Both the position numbers and the translations under genes were made by a program. Below are positions 1 to 5,607 of a stretch of 7,324 nt of DNA, in pieces. The notes beneath the pieces were generated by a model. That model worked only from the letters and a program-made list of their open reading frames with translations, did no database searches and had not been told where the DNA came from. Source of the stretch: Leptospirales bacterium (GTDB taxonomy: Bacteria; Spirochaetota; Leptospiria; Leptospirales; Leptonemataceae); contig JABAAI010000048.1 in assembly GCA_014238825.1 (NCBI GenBank), positions 1 through 7,324 on the forward strand, in the 5' to 3' direction. Within the stretch, counting starts at the first letter, position 1; every line of letters begins with the position of its first letter.

Positions 1-1
1 T

Positions 2-2395
2 ATTATGGGTGCTTTGGCTCAGCGTTTTAGTAAAGATAAACAGGTGTTTTTGATTAGTGGGGATAAGGATTGTTATCAATTATTAAATAAGAATGTTTTA
101 ATGTTACGAAGTGTAAAGGGGGTAAGTGAATTTATATTTATTGATCAGAAATGGCTTAAAGAATATTTGGGACTCAAGCCAAGTCAAGTAACAGATTATA
201 TGGCTTTAGTGGGGGATGCTTCAGATAATATACCAGGCGTTAAAGGAGTGGGAGCAAAGATGGCTTCAAAGCTAATAGAAGAGTATGTCTCCTTGGAATC
301 TATTTACGAACAAATAGACGGAATTACACCTCTAGGCTTACAAAAAAAATTAATTGAAAATAAAAAAAACGCTCTGCTTTCTAAAGAACTAGCTACAATT
401 AAAACAGATTTAGCAGCAATAACTAATCTAAAAGAAGAGCAACTAAGGACTCCAGGACTTCATGACAAAAAACTTGCAGATTACTTTACGAAAAAGTCCT
501 TTCCTCAAATTGCTAGATCTTTAAAAAAAATAAAGCCTAGCGATTCAAAGACTATCAAGACAAATTTAAGTGAAAAGAAAAGTTATACTTTAATTACTAG
601 TTTAGTAGAGCTTCAAGTAGCCCTAAAAAAAATAGCAAAGTCTATCCAAAAATCTAAAACTATCGCTTTGGATACTGAGACAAACAGCATCAATGCCATG
701 GAGGCTGTTCTAGTGGGTGTCTCATTAAGCGTTAAAGAAACTGAAGCGATCTATATTCCTATAACAACATCGCCTTCTCTTCTTTTACAGAGTAGTTTGC
801 CTTGGGAAGAAGTCCGACCGCATCTCCAGTCATTTTTTGAAGATAAAAAACTACGAATAATAGGTCAAAATATAAAGTATGATTATAAAGTTTTAGCTAA
901 GTGGGGTTTAGATTTAGCAGATCCATATTTTGATACGATGATTGCTTCTTATCTCTGTGATCCAAATTCGAGAAGGCACGGTCTCGATGCAATGGCGTAT
1001 GATTTATTGGGCTATGATTGCATCTCATACGAAGATATTGTTGGTAAGGGTGCAAAGCAAAAAACAATGGATGAGATTCCACCAGAGGCTGTGTATGAGT
1101 ATGCTTGTGAAGATGCAGATATTACTTTTAGACTTTATAAGATATTAGAAAAAAAACTCAGCAAAGCCAAGTTGGAAAAAGTCTTTTATAATATTGAAAT
1201 GCCTTTGATACCAGTCCTTATTCGTATGGAAACAGAAGGAGTTGGCTTAGATAAAAATTATTTTGCAGAGCTTTCAAAAACACATCTTAAAATATTAGCT
1301 AAGTTAGAAAAAGACATCTATGAATTGGCGGGTTATGCATTTAATATTAATTCGACTAAAGAGCTACAAAAATTACTCTTTGAAAATTTGGGGTTACCCA
1401 CAGGCAAAAAAACGAAGACTGGATTTTCAACAGATCAAAATGTTTTAGAAAATTTACGAGATCAGAATCCGATTGTGGAGAAGCTCTTAGAGCATCGAAA
1501 ATATACTAAGCTTCATTCTACTTACGTAGACGCATTACCACGCCTTGTTAATCCTAAAACATTACGTCTTCATACTAACTTCAGTCAGAATATCGCAGCG
1601 ACAGGTCGTCTCTCGTCTGTTAATCCAAACTTGCAGAATATACCTATTCGCGAAGATACAGGTCGTGCCATCCGCAAAGGTTTTATTCCTCGTAAGGCTA
1701 ACGTGCTTTTGTCTATGGATTATTCTCAGGTAGAACTTCGAATTATGGCTCATTATGCTGAAGATAAACTACTCATAGAAGAGCTAACGAACAAAGACGG
1801 GGATATTCATCGTAGGACAGCAGCCTCTCTTTTTAATGTTGGAGAAGATGAAGTTACCGCAGATATGAGGTCAGACGCTAAGGTCTTAAATTTTTCTATT
1901 ATCTATGGAGTCACAGAATTTGGTTTGGCTCGCAATCTTGGAGTAGACCGACAGGTGGCTTCTCAATATATAGAAAAGTTTTTTGAAAAATATCCCGGTA
2001 TTCGCAAGTATATGGATGAGATGATTAGTTTTGCTGAAAAAAATGGCTATGTTAAAACGCTTACTGGTAGGATTAGAGAAATACCCAGCATCAAGGATAA
2101 GAATCATTTTCGCAAGGAGGGAGCACATCGTATTGCTATTAATACTCCTATTCAAGGTACAAGTGCAGATATTATTAAAATTGCAATGATAGAAATAGAT
2201 AATAAAATTTTAGAAATGAAATTAAAATCTAGAATGATTTTACAAGTCCATGATGAATTACTTTTTGATGTTCTACTTGAAGAAGAAAAACAACTGACAA
2301 AGATAGCTGCTGATGCTATGCAAGGTGCCATGTCGCTTTCAGTTCCACTTTTAGTAGAGAGCGCTAGTGGTAAAAATTGGGATGATGCCCACTAG
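2..2395 (+). CDS. polA: DNA polymerase I, 5' end cut by the window edge
   Basis: Family A DNA polymerase that fills gaps, removes RNA primers and acts in excision repair in the cytoplasm. The reading frame is open to the left edge. By comparison with the E. coli enzyme about 118 N-terminal residues are missing, so the ATG at 5 is internal. Numbering from that Met, residues 1-170 are the end of the 5' nuclease: a GDKD motif with D20 and D22, then the helix-3-turn-helix GDASDNIPGVKGVGAK. Residues about 195-385 are the 3'-5' exonuclease with all metal ligands present: D223 and E225 (DTET), D293 (NIKYD), Y366 and D370 (YACED), so proofreading should work. The polymerase domain has D572 (MDYSQVELR), R622, K626, F630 and Y634 (motif B), and D750-E751 (QVHDE). 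The protein ends in the usual NWDDAH. The projected full length of about 914 residues fits the family. One oddity is NFSIIYG in motif B, where NFG is usual. Confidence 0.98.
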   Translation: MMGALAQRFSKDKQVFLISGDKDCYQLLNKNVLMLRSVKGVSEFIFIDQKWLKEYLGLKPSQVTDYMALVGDASDNIPGVKGVGAKMASKLIEEYVSLESIYEQIDGITPLGLQKKLIENKKNALLSKELATIKTDLAAITNLKEEQLRTPGLHDKKLADYFTKKSFPQIARSLKKIKPSDSKTIKTNLSEKKSYTLITSLVELQVALKKIAKSIQKSKTIALDTETNSINAMEAVLVGVSLSVKETEAIYIPITTSPSLLLQSSLPWEEVRPHLQSFFEDKKLRIIGQNIKYDYKVLAKWGLDLADPYFDTMIASYLCDPNSRRHGLDAMAYDLLGYDCISYEDIVGKGAKQKTMDEIPPEAVYEYACEDADITFRLYKILEKKLSKAKLEKVFYNIEMPLIPVLIRMETEGVGLDKNYFAELSKTHLKILAKLEKDIYELAGYAFNINSTKELQKLLFENLGLPTGKKTKTGFSTDQNVLENLRDQNPIVEKLLEHRKYTKLHSTYVDALPRLVNPKTLRLHTNFSQNIAATGRLSSVNPNLQNIPIREDTGRAIRKGFIPRKANVLLSMDYSQVELRIMAHYAEDKLLIEELTNKDGDIHRRTAASLFNVGEDEVTADMRSDAKVLNFSIIYGVTEFGLARNLGVDRQVASQYIEKFFEKYPGIRKYMDEMISFAEKNGYVKTLTGRIREIPSIKDKNHFRKEGAHRIAINTPIQGTSADIIKIAMIEIDNKILEMKLKSRMILQVHDELLFDVLLEEEKQLTKIAADAMQGAMSLSVPLLVESASGKNWDDAH

Positions 2396-2404
2396 TATTT
2401 TATT

Positions 2405-2425
2405 TTAATATTAATTTAATATTAA
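2405..2425. repeat. two copies of the palindrome TTAATATTAA before the HAD gene
   Basis: The perfect 10-bp palindrome TTAATATTAA occurs at 2405-2414 and again at 2416-2425, so the centres are 11 bp apart. The pair fills almost the whole 32-bp gap between the polA stop and the ATG at 2428. It could be a pair of binding sites on one face of the helix, an unstructured leader for translation, or chance in very AT-rich DNA. No function can be assigned. Confidence 0.5.
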
Positions 2426-2427
2426 GC

Positions 2428-3099
2428 ATGAAAATCAACTTTAATAAAGTAAAAGCTATCTTTTGGGATATCGATGGCACACTTTTTTCTTCGGAAGAAA
2501 TTATAGCGGATACTTATCGACAGGCTTTTTTGGATATTCAAACTAGCACCACTACTAAAGTAAAAATTCCTAGTATTAGTGATATTCTAGAGCAGATTGG
2601 TAAGCCACTAAAAGAAATTTATCAAAATCTTGTTCCAGAATTAAATGAGCATGAACGGACTAACTTAGCTTCACAAGTAAATGGAGATTTGGTAAGGAGA
2701 ATAACTTATGGTGAAGGTAAGTATTATCACAATATTTCTGCTAGCCTTTGTGCTTTGCATAGCCGCGGCTATAAATTTTTTTGTGCTAGCAATGGTTGCT
2801 ATCCTTATGTGGAAGCAATCTTGAGAGTGGGGAATGTTATTCAGTATTTTCAAAAAATTGAGACATTAGACAATAAAAGCATACTTAATAAAATAGAGCT
2901 TGTTGCGTATTTGTTAAAAAAATATAATCTTTCAGCAGAGGAAAGTGTTTTAGTGGGAGATAGGAAGAGTGATAGTGATGCAGCATATCATAATAAGATA
3001 GGATTTATTGCCTGTGCTTACGGGCATGGCAGAGAAAGTGAATGGAAAGATCCACAACTCATAATTAAGTCTCTAGCTGAATTAGAGAATTATTTATAA
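2428..3099 (+). CDS. HAD-superfamily hydrolase, phosphoglycolate-phosphatase-like
   Basis: A 223-residue cytoplasmic HAD phosphatase with the full set of motifs. Motif I is FWDIDGT, with nucleophile D14 and general acid D16. Motif II is ASNG with S121. The motif III lysine is K150 or K155. Motif IV is GDRKSDSDAA, with Mg-binding D178 and D182. About 85 residues lie between motifs I and II, which fits a helical C1 cap as in the Gph/PpaX branch. Members of that branch hydrolyse phosphoglycolate, pyrophosphate or other small phosphate esters. The substrate cannot be read from sequence, so no gene symbol is given. The start is fixed by motif I lying only 13 residues in, which is normal for the family. 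There is no Shine-Dalgarno sequence. The gene follows polA by 32 bp on the same strand and may be co-transcribed with it. A link with repair of phosphoglycolate ends is possible but speculative. Confidence 0.87.
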   Translation: MKINFNKVKAIFWDIDGTLFSSEEIIADTYRQAFLDIQTSTTTKVKIPSISDILEQIGKPLKEIYQNLVPELNEHERTNLASQVNGDLVRRITYGEGKYYHNISASLCALHSRGYKFFCASNGCYPYVEAILRVGNVIQYFQKIETLDNKSILNKIELVAYLLKKYNLSAEESVLVGDRKSDSDAAYHNKIGFIACAYGHGRESEWKDPQLIIKSLAELENYL

Positions 3100-3128
3100 T
3101 TATAGTGAGAGTGTTTTAGTTAAGAGTT

Positions 3129-4373
3129 TTACTTAATAGTTTTGATTAGCCTTTCTTTAAATTCTTGTAGTAAATTTTCCTTTTGTGTAGTATCGAGTGG
3201 GAATTCCTGTATACTATCATTTAAGAAGCCTTCTATGATGAGGTGTCGTGCATTTTGGTGACTAATACCACGTGCTAACAAATAAAACAAAGCTTCTTCA
3301 TTTAAGTTGGCTACGGTTGCGCTATGCTCGCAGGAGACATCTTCTGCTCTAATAACTAAACGTGGTATTGATTCTGCATGAGCGTTTGGGCTTAGCACGA
3401 GGTTATGATTTGTTTGTAGTGAATCTACATCCTTAAGGTGGGGAGCAATTTTCAGTTTTCCATCAAAAACAGAGTGTGCTTGTCCTGAAACTATTGCCTT
3501 GTATAACAAAGAGCTATGGGAATGAGAGTTTTGGTGATTAGCCAGCATTTCTAAGTCATTAAATTCTTGCTCTGTCCCTGCATAAATGCCTACTCCACGG
3601 AAATTCGTATTTTGTTGCAAGAGACGGCTTTCCACAAAATCTTTTCCTAGGCAAGCTCCACCGTGAGCTAATCCATAAAAGACTTCAGAATCACGTTTTT
3701 GTTCACTGAGAAAATGTTGGAAATGATAATCCTTTTTACCATAATTGCGCAAGCTAAGGTAGCGGAGTTTAGAGTTATTGCCTAAGTATGCCCTTGTTAC
3801 AGTGTTCCAATAAATAGCTTGCTTTGGATTTTTTAGAGCTTTCTTGTTATTATCCGTATTATTGTCTGTATCTGTATTAGCAATATATTCTTCAACTAGA
3901 TCCAGTTCTGCAAAATCCATAAGACATACAATAACGCGGTGAATGACAGAATTGCCAGTTTCTATATTATGCAATAGCTTCAGAGAACATTTAAGATTTT
4001 GTGGTATTATAAGTACGAAATCATGTTCTGCCTTCGCTAGGTTTTCTAAGGAAAAAAAATCTGTGCTTTCGTTAAGTTGATTCTTAAACAATTCTTCTAA
4101 AATCTCGCTTAGCTCTTCTTCTTGGAGAGCCTTGCGTAAGGGGATAAAACGAATGTCTTGAGCATCATTTTGCTCGGAGCTATAATCTAGTAATTGTATA
4201 TTCGTTCTAGATTCAGTTTCCTCAAAGAAAGGGCTGAAATTTGCTCTAGTACTTAGACGAATTTTACGCCAACTTTCTTGTTCATTGCTGGGTAGGCTAG
4301 CTTTTTTGAATAGGATCTTGGCTTTATCTTTTATCTCAGTGTAGGAAAGTAAATTTTCTTTTAGCTTGGGCAT
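3129..4373 (-). CDS. sufD: Fe-S cluster assembly scaffold subunit SufD
   Basis: SufD, 414 residues, the expected size for SufD and shorter than SufB (about 480). It pairs with SufB and the ATPase SufC in the cytoplasmic SufBC2D scaffold, which builds Fe-S clusters from sulfur supplied by SufS/SufE. The N-terminal part (residues 1-110) is helical and poorly conserved. The right-handed beta-helix core covers roughly 115-345 and includes LGNNSKLRYLSLRNYG and the FDGKLKIAPHLKDVDSLQTN segment. The C-terminal signature VSCEHSATVANLNEEALFYL carries C348 and H350, matching the CxH of E. coli SufD that faces SufB. An Asp/Asn-rich tandem TDNN TDNN at 169-176 looks like a small lineage-specific insertion. 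The start at 4373 gives MPKLKENLL with no Shine-Dalgarno sequence. No sufB, sufC or sufS lies beside it, which is unusual because suf genes normally cluster. A plausible promoter of its own sits just upstream. Confidence 0.95.
   Translation of the reverse strand: MPKLKENLLSYTEIKDKAKILFKKASLPSNEQESWRKIRLSTRANFSPFFEETESRTNIQLLDYSSEQNDAQDIRFIPLRKALQEEELSEILEELFKNQLNESTDFFSLENLAKAEHDFVLIIPQNLKCSLKLLHNIETGNSVIHRVIVCLMDFAELDLVEEYIANTDTDNNTDNNKKALKNPKQAIYWNTVTRAYLGNNSKLRYLSLRNYGKKDYHFQHFLSEQKRDSEVFYGLAHGGACLGKDFVESRLLQQNTNFRGVGIYAGTEQEFNDLEMLANHQNSHSHSSLLYKAIVSGQAHSVFDGKLKIAPHLKDVDSLQTNHNLVLSPNAHAESIPRLVIRAEDVSCEHSATVANLNEEALFYLLARGISHQNARHLIIEGFLNDSIQEFPLDTTQKENLLQEFKERLIKTIK
3846..3869 (-). repeat. 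12-bp tandem duplication inside sufD (TDNN x2)
   Basis: Two adjacent 12-bp units, 3846-3857 and 3858-3869, agree at 9 of 12 positions. On the coding strand they encode Thr-Asp-Asn-Asn twice (residues 169-176 of SufD). The stretch is hydrophilic, preceded by TD and followed by KK, and probably forms a surface loop between strands of the beta-helix. The mismatches suggest an old slippage duplication. Confidence 0.6.
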
Positions 4374-4378
4374 AGACT

Positions 4379-4400
4379 AATAGTCTGTTTACAAACTATT
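4379..4400. promoter_or_regulatory. dyad overlapping the sufD -10 region, possible operator
   Basis: An inverted repeat with 6-bp arms, AATAGT at 4379-4384 and ACTATT at 4395-4400. Three further pairs lie inside it after one mismatch. It begins 6 bp before the sufD start codon and overlaps the candidate -10 box and likely transcription start, where a repressor would act. Fe-S assembly genes are often controlled by Rrf2-type (IscR, RirA), Fur or Irr regulators, but this dyad does not match any of their consensus sites that I can recall. It could instead be a leader hairpin affecting translation. Confidence 0.35.
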
Positions 4401-4426
4401 ATATCCGTCAACTAATAATTTGTCTT
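4398..4426 (-). promoter_or_regulatory. candidate sigma-70 promoter for sufD
   Basis: On the minus strand a perfect TATAAT (4398-4403) lies 17 bp downstream of AAGACA (4421-4426), which matches TTGACA at 4 of 6 positions. Transcription would start near 4391 and give a leader of about 18 bases before the ATG at 4373. The spacing is optimal. The AT-rich background raises the chance of a random -10 match, but position and spacing together make this the best promoter candidate I found in the window. Confidence 0.45.
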
Positions 4427-4437
4427 GCTTTGCAAGA
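4423..4437. repeat. hairpin-forming inverted repeat upstream of sufD
   Basis: TCTTGC (4423-4428) and GCAAGA (4432-4437) form a perfect 6-bp stem around a 3-base loop. It lies in the 109-bp gap between the lipoprotein gene and sufD and overlaps the candidate sufD -35 box. On the minus strand the stem is followed by CAAATTATT rather than a T run, so it is a weak terminator for the upstream gene at best. It could be a second regulatory dyad. The rest of the gap, about 4438-4480, is GC-richer and contains the 7-mer TGCGAGT twice. Confidence 0.4.
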
Positions 4438-4482
4438 GGGGCTAGTGCGAGTCTCGGAGCTTGTATCTGCGAGTTTGTCGTG

Positions 4483-5112
4483 CTAAAATTTACTAGCAAT
4501 TGTTTCAAGATAATTACTTAGTACGCGGTGGGCGATGATTTCAATTACTTGTTTTTCGTTACCGGGGAAAGCAGGGACTCTATCTTTTTCTTGATATTTT
4601 TCTGACCAGAGAATTATATCTTTAGCATTAGTTTTTTTTATATATTGCGTTTCAATTAAAAAGTCTATACGTAATTCTCCACGGCGACGTGGCGTTGGTG
4701 TTTGAATAAACTCAACAGGAGGTAACCAAAGAAATATTTTCTTTTTGATGTGTATATTAAGTAGGTAATGCTTATCTAGAGAGGCGGAGCTTTTGTCTTT
4801 GGGTTTATGGGGAAAGTATTGATAGCCTTTTTTATTGATTAAGCTTTTTAGTGGCGGAGATAAGAGAGAGATTAAAGAGCCACTTTCATTTTCAATACTA
4901 GAAAAGAAGAGGCGTGAAATGCTGAGACCCTTCACCCATCCTGCATCATCTAAGTCCTTTCCCTGAAATGAAACGCTAAGTTTAGCCATATTCGCAGTAT
5001 CACTTGTCTTTATAGTAGTAGTATCAATATCTAGAGGTGCGATATTAATACGTAAACAGCTACTCGCTATTAATAAAGAGAAGCCTAAGGCTATTAATAA
5101 TATTATTTTCAT
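4483..5112 (-). CDS. predicted lipoprotein, distantly YajG-like
   Basis: A 209-residue exported protein. Residues 1-18 form a short basic start (MK) and a hydrophobic stretch ending IASSC. This fits a lipoprotein signal peptide cleaved before C19, although Ala at -3 is less typical than Leu. Residue 20 is Leu rather than Asp, so if the Lol sorting rule applies the protein should reach the outer membrane. The mature part has no further membrane segment. Its layout resembles E. coli YajG by eye: a short lead with APLDID, a strand-rich part (AKLSVSFQGKD), a segment ending in LKSLINKKGY, then strands and a C-terminal helix (VIEIIAHRVLSNYLETIA). YajG itself has no settled biochemical role. A basic TPRRRGELR precedes a strand near residue 145. 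The similarity is weak and I would not assign a function. It sits between purS and sufD on the same strand, 109 bp before sufD. There is no Shine-Dalgarno sequence at the start. Confidence 0.72.
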   Translation of the reverse strand: MKIILLIALGFSLLIASSCLRINIAPLDIDTTTIKTSDTANMAKLSVSFQGKDLDDAGWVKGLSISRLFFSSIENESGSLISLLSPPLKSLINKKGYQYFPHKPKDKSSASLDKHYLLNIHIKKKIFLWLPPVEFIQTPTPRRRGELRIDFLIETQYIKKTNAKDIILWSEKYQEKDRVPAFPGNEKQVIEIIAHRVLSNYLETIASKF

Positions 5113-5175
5113 ATTTTATCTATAGGCTTGCTATCAAATTTTAGAGAGACACTTCTATTTAAGTTTTTACTAAAG

Positions 5176-5220
5176 TTTCTATACAGTCTCTATACAGCTT
5201 CTATAGAAGTTTTTATACAG
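5176..5220. repeat. four tandem units of an 11-bp repeat
   Basis: Consecutive units at 5176-5186, 5187-5197, 5198-5209 and 5210-5220 are TTTCTATACAG, TCTCTATACAG, CTTCTATAGAAG (12 bp) and TTTTTATACAG. The period is about one helical turn. Unit 3 is a perfect 12-bp palindrome. On the minus strand CTGTATA recurs. The array ends 3 bp from the purS stop codon and lies about 60 bp before the lipoprotein start, in the 111-bp gap between them. It may be phased protein-binding sites, a site of slippage, or part of the lipoprotein gene's control region. Confidence 0.7.
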
Positions 5221-5223
5221 TTC

Positions 5224-5475
5224 TTATTGATTATCTTCTATTTGATAACTATAATTTTCTGTTACAGGATTTGCTAGTAGTTTTTCACAATAATTTTCTA
5301 CTTTAAGCTTTGCTTCCTCTCTAGTTATATCTTTTAGAGTGATTTCAATATAACGCCCAACACGCAAGTTATTTACTTCTTTATAACCTAATCTGTGCAG
5401 AGCCAACTCCACTGCTTGTCCTTGTGGATCTAAAATAGATGGTTTGGGGGTAATATGAATTTTAACTATAAACAT
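5224..5475 (-). CDS. purS: phosphoribosylformylglycinamidine synthase subunit PurS
   Basis: PurS, 83 residues, the normal length. It is the small structural subunit that joins PurQ (glutaminase) to small-type PurL (FGAM synthetase) in the fourth step of purine synthesis, ATP-dependent conversion of FGAR to FGAM with glutamine-derived ammonia. Recognisable family signatures are the N-terminal strand MFIVKIHITPK, SILDPQGQAVELALHRLGY (DPQG is near-invariant), VGRYIEI, and the C-terminal CEKLLANPVTENYSYQIED. The presence of PurS implies a small PurL and a PurQ elsewhere in the genome. In many bacteria purS sits directly before purQ and purL, but here the next gene is an unrelated lipoprotein. The start is fixed because the first strand begins at the Met. 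The bases before it (TTACCTATA) contain no Shine-Dalgarno sequence. The gene is divergent from epmA, 132 bp away. Confidence 0.96.
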   Translation of the reverse strand: MFIVKIHITPKPSILDPQGQAVELALHRLGYKEVNNLRVGRYIEITLKDITREEAKLKVENYCEKLLANPVTENYSYQIEDNQ

Positions 5476-5607
5476 TATAGGTAAAAAATATAATTAATAA
5501 ATATAGTAAAGAGTTTTTACTTAAAAGTAATAGTTTTTGATTTCTATTTTGGCTAAAAAAACTGTTTTACTTAACTTAGCTTTGAATTAACTTAAGTTTT
5601 CATCTTT
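5476..5607. other. AT-rich divergent intergenic region between purS and epmA
   Basis: These 132 bp must hold the promoters for purS (-) and epmA (+) if they are transcribed separately. I found isolated -10-like words (TATAAT at 5489-5494 on +, TATATT at 5487-5492 on -), but none with a convincing -35 at the right distance. Two dyads are clear: TTACTT-AA-AAGTAA at 5517-5530 and the perfect palindrome AACTTAAGTT at 5589-5598, the latter 9 bp before the epmA ATG. The word TTTTACTTAA occurs at 5515-5524 and 5565-5574. No purine riboswitch or PurR-type site was recognised. Confidence 0.5.

Noticed and set aside
897..1148. Two overlapping short frames on opposite strands inside polA (897-1082 minus, 942-1148 plus)
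   Set aside because: Both overlap the intact 3'-5' exonuclease coding sequence and have no recognisable domain.
1545..1753. Short frames on both strands near the polymerase motif A region
   Set aside because: Out-of-frame readings of a strongly conserved part of polA.
1886..2155. 89-codon open frame on the minus strand inside polA
   Set aside because: It lies fully antisense to the conserved polymerase motif B region and looks like no known protein.
2671..2853. 60-codon minus-strand frame inside the HAD gene
   Set aside because: Antisense to the HAD motif II region with no supporting features.
3070..3088. Hairpin TCTCTA-N7-TAGAGA as terminator of the HAD gene
   Set aside because: It lies within the coding sequence, is AT-rich and weak, and is followed by mixed A/T rather than a T run.
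4398..4414. TTGACG next to TATAAT upstream of sufD as a promoter
   Set aside because: The two boxes are only 2 bp apart on the minus strand, which is not workable. The AAGACA box 17 bp away is the better partner.
5198..5214. CTTCTATAGAAG followed by five T as an intrinsic terminator on the plus strand
   Set aside because: No plus-strand gene lies upstream to be terminated, and the pattern is better explained as one unit of the 11-bp repeat array.
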